DNA of 64,000 nt from Pseudoduganella ginsengisoli (GTDB taxonomy: Bacteria > Pseudomonadota > Gammaproteobacteria > Burkholderiales > Burkholderiaceae_D): the NCBI RefSeq assembly GCF_009720865.1, contig NZ_WNLA01000007.1, positions 62,001 to 126,000 of the forward strand. Reading direction: 5' to 3'. The translations under genes were made by a program, and so were the position numbers. The notes under the pieces are model-generated. The model was not told where the DNA came from. It was given only the letters and a program-made list of their open reading frames with translations, and ran no database searches. This document shows positions 43,632 to 52,300 of the stretch, piece after piece (the first letter of the stretch is position 1; each line of letters opens with the position of its first letter).

Positions 43632-46600
43632 TCAGGTGGAGCAGGAAGCGGTCTGGCTGCGCACTTGCGCCAGCGCGGTTTCCGCTTCACGGTAATCGAA
43701 CCGGTCCAGCGCCTGGATGAACGTTTCCAGCGCCGGCCTGGCGTCTGCGCTGCACAGGGCGCGCATGGTGGCTATCTGTTCTTCGGTCACCAGGCGGCGT
43801 GTTTTCAGCCGCTGCGCGGCATCATCGAGCAATGCTGCGAAGCCGCCGTCTTGCGCAGCGGGATGCAGCGCCACCGCCCCGCTGTTTTCCGGCATGGTAC
43901 GGTCCACTTCCAGCTGCGCCACGCTATCCTGCACTTCCGCCATGCCAGTGCGGATACGCTCCACCAGCGCCGCCGCGCCGCTTTCCTGCACGGAGTTTTC
44001 ACCGCCATCTTCGGCAATTTGCGCGCACAGGCGTTCCAGCGCGGCCGCCGCATGGAATACCGCCAGCGCGCCGCTGTTGCCGGCCGCGCCTTTGAGCGCG
44101 TGCGCCAGGCGGCTTGCTTCGCCCCATTCGCCGATGGCAGCATGGCGCATCAGCGCATCGGCCACACCCATAAAATCTGCCGTAAAGCGGCGCGCAATGC
44201 GCACGAAGTTGGCGCGGTTGCCCGCCACGACTTTCAGGGCGGCGGCAATATCAATGCCTGGCAGGGTGGCAGGCAATTCAGGCCCCTGGTCCGCCACGCC
44301 GGTAGTGGTTGCGGGCGGCGCCGCATCCAGGGCAATCTGCGCTGGCAGCCATTCTTCCAGTGTGCGGTACAGCTGTTCCGGGTCGATGGGTTTCGTCAAG
44401 TGCGCATTCATGCCCACGGCCAGGCACCGTTCGCGGTCCGACGCCTGCGCGTGGGCCGTCATGGCGATGATAGGCAGGCGGCGCCACGCAGCATCCTGGC
44501 GGATGATGGCTGTCGCCTGCAAGCCATCCAGGCGGGGCATCTGCAAGTCCATCAGCACGGCGTCGACCGGCATGCGGTACAGCTTTTCCAGCGCATCTTC
44601 GCCATGCTGGGCCAGCACCACGCTGACCCCGACTTGCTCCAGCAAGCCTTGCAGCACTTCCTGGTTGACGCGGTTATCTTCCGCCACCATCACCGTACGG
44701 CCATTCAGTGCGCGCTGCCAGCGCGCCATGCGCTGTTCAAAGCCGCCATCATCAAGCCCCGGCGCCAGGTCATGCTGGCCGATCAATTCCAGCACCGTAT
44801 CAAGCAGCGCGCTGGGGTTGACGGGCTTGGTGAGGAAACGGCGGATGCCTGCACTCTCGGCTTCCTGTCGCACGGCTTCGCCATCGTAAGCGCTGACCAT
44901 CAGCAAAGTCGGCTGCACACTGCCGGCATAGCGCGCCGCGATGCGGCGTCCTGTTTCCAGCCCATCGAGTCCTGGCATGCGCCAGTCCAGCAAGATCACG
45001 TCATACGGCGCCGGACTGGCGGCATCGCCCAGCAGCGCCAGCGCTTCTTCGCCGGATTCCGCCGCCACCACGGTGCGCGCCACGCCGCGCAAGGTTTCAC
45101 TGAGGATTTCACGGGCAGACAAATTATCGTCCACCACCAGCACGCGCAAGCCGCGTCCTTCCAGCAGCGGGCAAAACGCGGCGCGGCGGCTGTCGCCATA
45201 GGCCAGGCACAGCGTAAAGGAAAACGTGCTGCCGGCGCCCGGTTCGCTGGCCACGCCCATCTGGCCGCCCATGCGGCCCACCAGTTCCTTGGTAATCGAT
45301 AAACCCAGTCCCGTGCCGCCAAAACGGCGCGTGATGGAGCTGTCTGCCTGGGTAAATGGTGTAAACAGTTTTTCCAGCTTGTCGTGCGGGATGCCGATGC
45401 CGGTATCGCGCACGTGGAAGCGCACCGCCACGGTATCGGGCCCCACGGGCCCCGCCAGTTCCGCCGTCACCACCACTTCACCCTGTTCCGTGAATTTCAC
45501 GGCATTGACCACCAGGTTGGCCAGCGCCTGCCCGAGACGCAGCGGATCGCCGATCAGCGTGCCGGGAATGGCGGGATCGAGGTGAAACGCCAGTTCCAGC
45601 CCTTTCTGGCTCGCCTGCAGCGCGATCACGTTGGCGATATTGGAAAACACATCTTCCAGGTTGAACGGCACCCGTTCCAGTTCCAGCCGGTTCGCTTCGA
45701 TCTTCGACAAGTCGAGGATGTCGTTGATCAGGTTCAGCAGGATGTAGGTGGAGCCCTGCACTTTTTGCAGGTAGGACTTGACCTTGGGCTCGGGCGACGC
45801 GCGCAGCGCCAGCTGGGTAAAGCCAATGACGGCATTGATGGGCGTGCGCACTTCATGGCTGACATTGGCGAGGAAATCGCTTTTCGCCTGGCTGGCCGCT
45901 TCCGCCGCCCAGCGCGCCGCCTGTTCCGCCGCCCTTGCCAGCTCCAGCGCGCGCCGGTATTTCAACTGCATCCACGTGATCACCAGCACCAGCACGCTGA
46001 GCAACGCAGCGCCGGCATACAGCATGCTGCGCCCGGGCCAGGTGGCGCTCCAGCCGCCGGCGGGGCGGCCAGCCAGTTGCCAGTAGCCGGCCGGCAGGCT
46101 GACAGTGGCCAGCACGGAGTCCGGCCCAGGTTGTGCCGGTCCAAACAGCGCGGGGTCGCCGGCTATCACGTCGCCCTGCGCGCCCTTGCCATCCTTGCCC
46201 CGCAGCGCCCATTCGACATCGGCCACGGCGTCCGACAACCCCGTATCGCGCAGCAAATCCGTCCAGTTGATGAGGACTGTGGCAAAGCCCCAGAAATGCT
46301 CGCCTGCCGCCGCGCTTGGCGGCACCGGGCTCGATAAACCCGTGCGCCCCGCTTGCTGCGCCATCGCCGTGGCGGTACCGGGGCGGTGTTCCGACGCCAG
46401 CTCGCCTTCCTGGAACGCTGCCGCTGCGGCGGCCGCCGTGCTGGTATAAATGGGCATGCGGCCGATCAGGCCGACGCCGCCCTGGCGCAGCGGCATGGGG
46501 CCGGCCAGGCGGAATTCACGGGTTTCCAGCATTTCCAGGATGACGCTGCGGGCCCGTTGATCGCGCAGCAAGTCATGGCCCTGCGCCCCTTCGTTGCCGG

Positions 46601-46967
46601 CCAGCGGGTACAGATAGGAAATAACGCCACCGGGCGCCAGTTGCAGGCTCATGATGCCGGCCTGGCTGCCCAGCAATTCCCGCGCATAGACCTCGAACGC
46701 CTGGCGGTCGATTTTCGGCTGGCTGCGGGCAAACGCCGCCAGCCCCCGCACCAGGTGCAGACGCTGGTTCAGTGTTTTTTCCAGCTCGGCGCGGATGCCG
46801 CCCACTTTGCTTTGCACGGCGGCGCGCTGGTCCTGCAGGAAGCGTTCCCGCTCCGACCCATCGATGCGCCACACAGCCGCCCATATCAGCGCCAGCATCA
46901 GCGACGCCGATACCACGGTCAGCCAAAAGTCCTTGGAGGGGCGCCGATCCATCATGGTGGTCCACAT
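43632..46967 (-). CDS. CHASE-domain hybrid histidine kinase with two receivers and Hpt
   Basis: 1111 residues. A membrane helix (FWLTVVSASLMLALIWAAVW), a periplasmic CHASE domain (RGLAAFARSQPKIDRQAFEVYARELL, GRMPIYTST), a second helix, HisKA (NVSHEVRTPINAVIGF), HATPase_c (NLVVNAVKFTEQGEV, TGLGLSITKELV), two receiver domains (VLVVDDNLSAREIL with DVILLDWRMPGLDG; VMVAEDNRVNQEVL with DAVLMDLQMPRLDG) and a C-terminal Hpt domain (RLAHALKGAAGNSGA). This is a full phosphorelay in one chain that could pass phosphate to the response regulator gene 22 bases downstream. The signal is unknown; CHASE domains sense small extracellular ligands. Confidence 0.92.
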   Translation of the reverse strand: MWTTMMDRRPSKDFWLTVVSASLMLALIWAAVWRIDGSERERFLQDQRAAVQSKVGGIRAELEKTLNQRLHLVRGLAAFARSQPKIDRQAFEVYARELLGSQAGIMSLQLAPGGVISYLYPLAGNEGAQGHDLLRDQRARSVILEMLETREFRLAGPMPLRQGGVGLIGRMPIYTSTAAAAAAAFQEGELASEHRPGTATAMAQQAGRTGLSSPVPPSAAAGEHFWGFATVLINWTDLLRDTGLSDAVADVEWALRGKDGKGAQGDVIAGDPALFGPAQPGPDSVLATVSLPAGYWQLAGRPAGGWSATWPGRSMLYAGAALLSVLVLVITWMQLKYRRALELARAAEQAARWAAEAASQAKSDFLANVSHEVRTPINAVIGFTQLALRASPEPKVKSYLQKVQGSTYILLNLINDILDLSKIEANRLELERVPFNLEDVFSNIANVIALQASQKGLELAFHLDPAIPGTLIGDPLRLGQALANLVVNAVKFTEQGEVVVTAELAGPVGPDTVAVRFHVRDTGIGIPHDKLEKLFTPFTQADSSITRRFGGTGLGLSITKELVGRMGGQMGVASEPGAGSTFSFTLCLAYGDSRRAAFCPLLEGRGLRVLVVDDNLSAREILSETLRGVARTVVAAESGEEALALLGDAASPAPYDVILLDWRMPGLDGLETGRRIAARYAGSVQPTLLMVSAYDGEAVRQEAESAGIRRFLTKPVNPSALLDTVLELIGQHDLAPGLDDGGFEQRMARWQRALNGRTVMVAEDNRVNQEVLQGLLEQVGVSVVLAQHGEDALEKLYRMPVDAVLMDLQMPRLDGLQATAIIRQDAAWRRLPIIAMTAHAQASDRERCLAVGMNAHLTKPIDPEQLYRTLEEWLPAQIALDAAPPATTTGVADQGPELPATLPGIDIAAALKVVAGNRANFVRIARRFTADFMGVADALMRHAAIGEWGEASRLAHALKGAAGNSGALAVFHAAAALERLCAQIAEDGGENSVQESGAAALVERIRTGMAEVQDSVAQLEVDRTMPENSGAVALHPAAQDGGFAALLDDAAQRLKTRRLVTEEQIATMRALCSADARPALETFIQALDRFDYREAETALAQVRSQTASCST

Positions 46968-47116
46968 TGCAATATGGAAGCCTGTACATTATGTCACGCG
47001 GAAATAGGCCAGGCGCAAGACCGGCGGTAAATGTTGCAGGATTGCCGCTACCAGTTCACAGCGGCAAGAAAAATGCTATCGGTTTTGCTGATCCGATTAA
47101 GCGGAGTCAGGCGGAT

Positions 47117-47563
47117 TCACGCAGGCGCGCGGCCACTCAGCCGCTCCAGCTGCTCTTCCAGACGGTCCAGGTTTTCGCCATTGGCGGAAATGACAAAATC
47201 GCGCACTTTGGCGCAAGCTTCCGCAGTGGGGAAGCGCATGGTCCAGTGCAGCAAGGTTTTACCTTCCTGCTCGATAAACGCGAAAATGGCCTTGAACGGC
47301 GTGCCCAGCACATGGTCGAATTCAATCCGTTCCGGGCGCGTGATCAGCGAAAAAACTGATTCATTGGGATAATTGACACCGTCCGGCCCGTGCATGGTGA
47401 ATTTCCACAGGCCGCCTGGTTCGAAATCAAATACTTTGAAAGTATTGGTGAAGCCATCCGGCCCCCACCAGCGGGCCAGGATGGAGGGATCGCTAAAGGC
47501 GCGAAACACGCGCTCGCGCGGTGCATCGAAGATACGTTCAGTGACGACATCGCAATCACTCAT
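47117..47563 (-). CDS. SRPBCC/AHA1-type START-like protein
   Basis: 148 residues, start at ATG 47563 with GGGAG six bases upstream. It shows the AHSA1-like pattern: RIFDAPRERVFRAFSDPSIL, ARWWGPDGFTNTFKVFDFEPGGLWKFTMHGPDG, LHWTMRFPTAEAC. Such proteins bind small hydrophobic molecules; the ligand is unknown. It is divergent from a LysR-type regulator 67 bases away, which may control it. Confidence 0.88.
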   Translation of the reverse strand: MSDCDVVTERIFDAPRERVFRAFSDPSILARWWGPDGFTNTFKVFDFEPGGLWKFTMHGPDGVNYPNESVFSLITRPERIEFDHVLGTPFKAIFAFIEQEGKTLLHWTMRFPTAEACAKVRDFVISANGENLDRLEEQLERLSGRAPA

Positions 47564-47591
47564 CGTAAGCTCCCTCATAATGTCGGTTTTG

Positions 47592-47603
47592 GCATTTTAA
47601 TGC
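47592..47603. promoter_or_regulatory. Palindrome between the SRPBCC gene and lysR
   Basis: GCATT-TT-AATGC, a perfect inverted repeat in an AT-rich part of the 67-base divergent region. It is inside a wider GTTTT...AAAAC pair. A LysR-type operator is likely but unproven. Confidence 0.4.
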
Positions 47604-47630
47604 GATTAAAACATTTTTTCCGGAGATATG

Positions 47631-48554
47631 ATGCAAAACAGGCTAGTTTCGCTGCCGCCCCTCGATGCCTTGCGCGGATTTGTAGCCGCCGCGCGGCGTT
47701 TGAGCATTACTGCCGCGGCGGCAGACCTGTGCCTGACACAGTCGGCCGTCAGCCGCCAGATCCAGGCGCTGGAAGAGCGGCTGGGCGTGCAATTGTTTAT
47801 CCGCAATAGCCGCAGCATTGCGCTGACGGAAGCAGGCGAACAATTATTCCACCTGGCGTCGCCATGGCTGGACAAGCTGGCGGATTTGTCGGATGCGCTG
47901 CAACAGGAAAAGCGCATCAAACCGGTGACGATTTCCGCCAGCATCGGCGTGGCGTCGCTGTGGATCTTGCCGCGCCTGGGTGCGTTCCAGGCGGCGCACC
48001 CGAATATCGATATCCGGCTGGCGACCAGCAACCGCCTTGTTGATTTAAAGCAAGATGAAGTGGACTTGGCGATCCGCTATGGCGGCCGCACCCACGTGCC
48101 GGACGATGCCCTGCATTTGTTTGGCGAAGCCGTGGTGCCGGTGGCCAGCAGGGCGCTGGCGGAAACCGCTTTTAAGCAGCCAGATGGCGTGCTCGATCAC
48201 GTGCTGCTGGACCTGGACGACCGCGGCCGCACGTGGCTGCACTGGATGCCTTGGCTGTCGGCGCACAACATGAACCGGCGCCCACCCAAGGGTTACCTGC
48301 ACTTCAACCAGTATGACCAGGTGATCCAGGCTGCCATCGAAGGCCACGGTGTGGCGCTGGGCCGCCTGGCGCTGGTGCTGCCGATGCTCAAGGATGGCCG
48401 CCTGGCGGCGCAAATGGACCAGCGCATGCAGGTGGAAGGCTATGGCTACTGGCTGCTACAGGCGGCGCCCCATCCGCGCCCTGACGTAGCCGTGTTCCGC
48501 GACTGGCTATTGCAGCAGGTGGCGCAAACGTCGCAGCAGATGGCGGTACTGTGA
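47631..48554 (+). CDS. LysR family regulator, GcvA-like
   Basis: About 307 residues. N-terminal winged helix LPPLDALRGFVAAARRLSITAAAADLCLTQSAVSRQIQALEERLG is typical of GcvA-type LysR proteins; the periplasmic-binding-like effector domain follows. Of two tandem ATGs I prefer the second (47631), five bases from GGAG. It is divergent from the SRPBCC gene, and its 3' end overlaps the convergent DUF2917 gene by 48 bases. Confidence 0.92.
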   Translation: MQNRLVSLPPLDALRGFVAAARRLSITAAAADLCLTQSAVSRQIQALEERLGVQLFIRNSRSIALTEAGEQLFHLASPWLDKLADLSDALQQEKRIKPVTISASIGVASLWILPRLGAFQAAHPNIDIRLATSNRLVDLKQDEVDLAIRYGGRTHVPDDALHLFGEAVVPVASRALAETAFKQPDGVLDHVLLDLDDRGRTWLHWMPWLSAHNMNRRPPKGYLHFNQYDQVIQAAIEGHGVALGRLALVLPMLKDGRLAAQMDQRMQVEGYGYWLLQAAPHPRPDVAVFRDWLLQQVAQTSQQMAVL

Positions 48555-48812
48555 TGTGATTGCCCCGAGCGCCGTTATCCGGCCGTACTCCACGTCTTCG
48601 CGCTGCAAATCAAATGCCGCGTGCGGCACCCGCCCCAGCGCAGAAAAATAATGCCGTTCAGTGGGTGGCAGCACGGCACTGTCGCCCGCCCCCAGCACGA
48701 CGTCTTCGCCGTTGCGGAATCCCGTAATCCACAAAAAACCTGCGTGGCAGCGCACCCGTACCGTGCCTGCCTGCGCCAGCGCGGCGCTTTCCCCTGCTTG
48801 TAGCGTGAATTG
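48507..48812 (-). CDS. DUF2917 family protein
   Basis: 101 residues beginning MQFTLQAGESAALAQAG, followed by TVRVRCHAGFLWITGFRNGEDVVLGAGDSAVLP, the cupin-like pattern of DUF2917. These small proteins often accompany LysR regulators in Burkholderiales. The function is unknown. It overlaps the LysR 3' end by 48 bases tail to tail, so the two messages are partly antisense. Confidence 0.75.
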   Translation of the reverse strand, partial: QFTLQAGESAALAQAGTVRVRCHAGFLWITGFRNGEDVVLGAGDSAVLPPTERHYFSALGRVPHAAFDLQREDVEYGRITALGAITSQYRHLLRRLRHLLQ

Positions 48813-48989
48813 CATGATGACCTCCGTTGCGTGTATGCCTGCATTGTCGGCGGTCAATATTGGCGGGACAAACGGTGAATTCGCATCCATCGCATGCATA
48901 GCGCGCATTGGTGGCATGCCAAATGACCGTTGGCGCGCGCGGACCCTGTGCCGCTATGCTGGATTCACGGTAATCCAACGGAGACGGGC

Positions 48990-50189
48990 ATGGACAAGCT
49001 GAAATCGCCGCTGGCCGCCATCGTGTGCGGCGGCATCATCATGGGACTGGCGCTGGGCATGCGCCACGTGCAGGGTTTATTTATGCTGCCGATGACGTCC
49101 GCACGGGGCTGGGGCAGGGAAGAATTCGCGCTGGCGATAGCGCTGCAAAACCTCGTGTGGGGCATCGCGCAGCCATTCACGGGCATGATGGCGGACCGCT
49201 GGGGTTCGCGCCGCGTGCTGGCTGGCGCGTGCCTGCTGTATGGGGCGGGACTGTACCTGATGGCCCATGCGGCGACCGGCGTGGAACTGGCGCTGGCGGG
49301 CGGGCTGCTGATCGGGCTCGCGCTGTCCGGCACGGCGTTTGGCACCGTGTACGGGGCGCTGAGCCGTATCGTGCCGCCATCGCGGCGCAGCTGGGCATTG
49401 GGACTGGCGGGCGCCGTGGGCGGCGTCGGCCAGTTCGCCATGGTGCCCGCCACGCAAGGCTTGATTTCTGCGCTGGGCTGGCTGGTGGCGCTGGTGCTGA
49501 TTGCGTTCGTCTTGGCGTTTGCCGCGCCGCTTGCGTATCCGCTCGATGACAGCGCGGCAGCGCGCAATGGGCAGCAGGGTGGCCAGTCCATGCGCCAGGC
49601 CATCGCGGAAGCGCTGTCGCACCGGGGTTTCTGGCTGCTGAACCTGGGCTTTTTTGCCTGCGGCTTCCAGCTGGCTTTTATTGCCGGGCATTTGCCGGCT
49701 TATCTGACGGATAAAGGGCTGTCTGCCAACACGGGCGTGGCGGCGCTGGCCATCGTGGCGCTGGCCAACGTGGGCGGCATTTACGTGTGCGGGGAATTGG
49801 GCAATGTGTACCGCCGCAAGCATTTGCTGGCTTACCTGTATCTGGTGCGCTCGGCGGCCATGCTGCTGTTTGCCACGCTGCCGCTGTCGGTGGGCGGCGT
49901 GTATGTATTTGCCTTCGTCATGGGCGCCACGTGGCTGGGCACAGTGCCGCTGACGAACGGGCTGGTGTCGCAAGTGTTTGGCGTACGCTATATCTCGACA
50001 CTGTTCGGGCTCGTGTTTGTCGGCCACCAGCTGGGCGGCTTCCTCGGCGTATGGCTGGGCGGACGCGTGTTCGATGCAACGGGGTCGTATTACATCATGT
50101 GGCTGGCGTCCGTCGTCATCGGCTTGATCGCGGCAGCACTGCACTGGCCCATCGACGACCGCGCCATTGCGCGCGTGCAGCCGGCATGA
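48990..50189 (+). CDS. MFS transporter
   Basis: A 399-residue 12-helix major facilitator. MFS signatures are GMMADRWGSRRVLAGACLLYG between helices 2 and 3 and GTAFGTVYGALSRIVPPSRRSWALGLAG. It is of the oxalate/formate or monocarboxylate-like branch, and the substrate is unknown. The ATG at 48990 has GGAGACGG upstream. The stop overlaps the start of a 40-residue ORF in an ATGA. Confidence 0.88.
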   Translation: MDKLKSPLAAIVCGGIIMGLALGMRHVQGLFMLPMTSARGWGREEFALAIALQNLVWGIAQPFTGMMADRWGSRRVLAGACLLYGAGLYLMAHAATGVELALAGGLLIGLALSGTAFGTVYGALSRIVPPSRRSWALGLAGAVGGVGQFAMVPATQGLISALGWLVALVLIAFVLAFAAPLAYPLDDSAAARNGQQGGQSMRQAIAEALSHRGFWLLNLGFFACGFQLAFIAGHLPAYLTDKGLSANTGVAALAIVALANVGGIYVCGELGNVYRRKHLLAYLYLVRSAAMLLFATLPLSVGGVYVFAFVMGATWLGTVPLTNGLVSQVFGVRYISTLFGLVFVGHQLGGFLGVWLGGRVFDATGSYYIMWLASVVIGLIAAALHWPIDDRAIARVQPA

Positions 50190-50308
50190 ACAGCAAAGCG
50201 CAATGGCTGCTGGCCATGCTGCTGGCCGCAGTCAGCGCCTGGGCGCTATGGGCGATGCAGCAGCCGGACATGGTGCACCAGCTAGCCATGCTGGGGACCC
50301 TGTGCTGA
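50186..50308 (+). CDS. 40-residue membrane ORF coupled to the MFS gene
   Basis: A 40-residue ORF starting MNSKAQWLLAMLLAAVSAWA, whose ATG overlaps the MFS stop codon (ATGA). It has one hydrophobic helix (WLLAMLLAAVSAWALWAM) and a short polar tail. The start-stop overlap favours real translation by coupling, perhaps as a small partner of the transporter. It could also be chance; there is no separate ribosome site. Confidence 0.4.
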   Translation: MNSKAQWLLAMLLAAVSAWALWAMQQPDMVHQLAMLGTLC

Positions 50309-50310
50309 CT

Positions 50311-50931
50311 TTATGCGGCGACCGCACGTTTGATGGCCATCGCGGCAGGCGGCGCCAAACGCCCCGTCTCAAAGCACTTGCGGTATTGCGCGCAGCGGTG
50401 GCAACCCGGCGGATGCATGTCGTGCCGCCCCAGCTTGTCGCCCAGTTCGCGGAAGATAAACCGCTTCCATTTTAAATCCGTGACATTGCGCTGGAACAGC
50501 GGCTGGAAATACAGCTTCATCAGCGCCGTCACTTCATGCCGGCCCGCCAGGCCCAGGTCTTGCCACAGCATGCGGTTCCCCAGACTGGCAGCGGCAATGG
50601 CGCGCGCCAGCCAGTTCACATGCTGCGCATCCGCCTCCGGCGTGCGCGACGCCATCAAATGCCCCACCACTTCATGGAACAGCGGCGGCACGGTGCCCAG
50701 CACCACGGCATATTTGAGTTCGGAAATCGGCACATACGCGTCATGCGGCCGGCAGCACTCCAGCGCGGCCATCAGCTCGGCCTGGGGCAAGCCCAAGGTG
50801 CGCACAAACGGCGGCAGCACATCGACACTGGCATGCCGCAGCACGCCGGACACGGCCTTGGTCAGCAATTCGTAACCAGACCGCATGGGCGACAGCTCGG
50901 CAGCCGGCCACAAAGGGAAAGTCGGACTCAT
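50311..50931 (-). CDS. NifQ-like protein lacking one cluster cysteine
   Basis: 206 residues. The C-terminal half resembles NifQ: LGNRMLWQDLGLAGRHEVTALM (118-139), LKWKRFIFREL (153-163) and a terminal CHRCAQYRKC (C177, C180, C186). NifQ, a molybdenum-iron-sulfur donor for nitrogenase cofactor, has C-x4-C-x2-C-x5-C. Here the first position is Met172, so only three cysteines remain. No nif genes are in the window. It is probably a divergent relative with an altered cluster or a different metal role. The assignment is by motif memory and needs a profile search. Confidence 0.6.
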   Translation of the reverse strand: MSPTFPLWPAAELSPMRSGYELLTKAVSGVLRHASVDVLPPFVRTLGLPQAELMAALECCRPHDAYVPISELKYAVVLGTVPPLFHEVVGHLMASRTPEADAQHVNWLARAIAAASLGNRMLWQDLGLAGRHEVTALMKLYFQPLFQRNVTDLKWKRFIFRELGDKLGRHDMHPPGCHRCAQYRKCFETGRLAPPAAMAIKRAVAA

Positions 50932-51133
50932 ACAGGCGATACCTCCGAGATCAGCAGTAAAAACGGCTTGCTACATGCTTACTTCAGGTGAAGCGATATC
51001 AACAAGAGCCTTATTACTTTGATACGATTATTAATTTCTGCGCCCGGATAACTATCAGTTGCACAAGATAGTAAATATGCATGAATCGATCTGGACATCG
51101 CGAAACCGTCTGCTTGCGGTGTATCCTATCGGG

Positions 51134-51424
51134 ATGGAAAGTACGAAACCAACCATTCCCTCGAATCCGGATGCGGCCCCGCCCCGCAAGCGCGTCAAAG
51201 TCTCCCGCACCACCAAACTGATGGGCCGCTTTGCATGCGCCGTGCTGGCTGCCGCCTTTGCCTGCTACGTGACGATCAATAACCCCGTGCTGCTGTCCTA
51301 TGGCACGCCGGCCGTGGCAGGCATGTCGCTGCTGGGCGCCGTCATTGGCTTTTTTGTCAGTGAAATGGTGGTCATGGTGGCTGCCGTCGTGATCGGCATC
51401 GTGCTGTATTCGCTGCTGCGCTGA
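51134..51424 (+). CDS. Small two-helix membrane protein
   Basis: About 96 residues. A basic, Pro-rich N terminus (KPTIPSNPDAAPPRKRVKVS) precedes two hydrophobic helices (LMGRFACAVLAAAFACYVTI and MSLLGAVIGFFVSEMVVMVAAVVIGIVLY). No family is recognised. The start is uncertain: ATGs at 51059 and 51077 are in frame. It is convergent with the HNH nuclease gene, six bases apart. Confidence 0.55.
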   Translation: MESTKPTIPSNPDAAPPRKRVKVSRTTKLMGRFACAVLAAAFACYVTINNPVLLSYGTPAVAGMSLLGAVIGFFVSEMVVMVAAVVIGIVLYSLLR

Positions 51425-51430
51425 ATGTGA

Positions 51431-52300
51431 TCAGCGCGGCAGCAATTTCTGCGCTTCCCGCCCGATTTGCACGGCAAGGCTGCGGTCTTTCTGATACAGC
51501 GCGTAATACGCGGCGGCGCATGCGGAAAAACCTGTCGCCGGGCTCAGATAGCGGGCAATGCCATCGCTGAAATCGCGGATGTCCGCCGCATCGGCAGCCA
51601 GCTCTTTTCCCCTGAGCGCAAGATACAGCGCCGCGATGACTTCCGCGCGGCGCGTCGTCAAATCTTCGTGGTTCAAGTCAAAAAAGCGGATCGTCACTTC
51701 GGCCCGTTCATACAACGGCCCCGCCGCATGCACCGGTACCGCCAGCACGCCGATAAACGTGATGAGTTCCGCCGGGTCCACGTCCAGCCCCGCAATCGGA
51801 TAGACCAATAATGGATCTTCCGAACGCAGCAGCCCCGCATCTTCTTCGCGGAAGTTGCGGGTACCCCGCACGGGAAAATAGTCGGACTTCAAACTGGAAT
51901 TGCAGCGCGTGCACGCGATCGCGTAATTGAACGGGTTATACGCATGCAGGTAATAGCCCGTTGCGCTGGCGCCACCGGTCGCGCAGGGCGGCGTATAGCC
52001 CTTGAGGCGCTTGATGTCGCCCGGCCACGCACGCAGCCGGCTCTTGGGCCGGAAATGCTCCACTTCGTGCACCTTGGCCGCATACGCTTTACCGGCCAGC
52101 TTCATTTCACAGTACGCGCATTTTTCGTGCTGCAGCGCGATGTACACACCCTTGATTTCGCCCCAGAATTCGCCGCCTTCCACATAGGCTCGCGCCTGCG
52201 CATAAGCATCCTTGCGGTCGCGGGCGCGCGCCAGCCAGCCCGGCTTTTCCTGTTCAATGCGGGCAATTAACTCAGCCGGATCGATCGGATAAGCGATCAC
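51431..52300 (-). CDS. HNH endonuclease, PtuB-like (TIGR02646 type)
   Basis: 289 residues. The zinc/HNH core is CAYC (61-64), EHFRPKS (81-87) and ACTRCNSSLKSDYFP (129-143), the arrangement of TIGR02646-type nucleases that serve as PtuB in Septu defence systems. Its start overlaps the ATPase stop by four bases, so the two are translationally coupled as in ptuA-ptuB. Cleavage of invader nucleic acid when the ATPase senses infection is the known role of the family; here it is inferred. Confidence 0.8.
   Translation of the reverse strand: MIAYPIDPAELIARIEQEKPGWLARARDRKDAYAQARAYVEGGEFWGEIKGVYIALQHEKCAYCEMKLAGKAYAAKVHEVEHFRPKSRLRAWPGDIKRLKGYTPPCATGGASATGYYLHAYNPFNYAIACTRCNSSLKSDYFPVRGTRNFREEDAGLLRSEDPLLVYPIAGLDVDPAELITFIGVLAVPVHAAGPLYERAEVTIRFFDLNHEDLTTRRAEVIAALYLALRGKELAADAADIRDFSDGIARYLSPATGFSACAAAYYALYQKDRSLAVQIGREAQKLLPR

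Noticed and set aside
50311..50931. Evidence for nitrogen fixation
   Set aside because: A single NifQ-like gene lacking one cluster cysteine and without other nif genes does not support diazotrophy.
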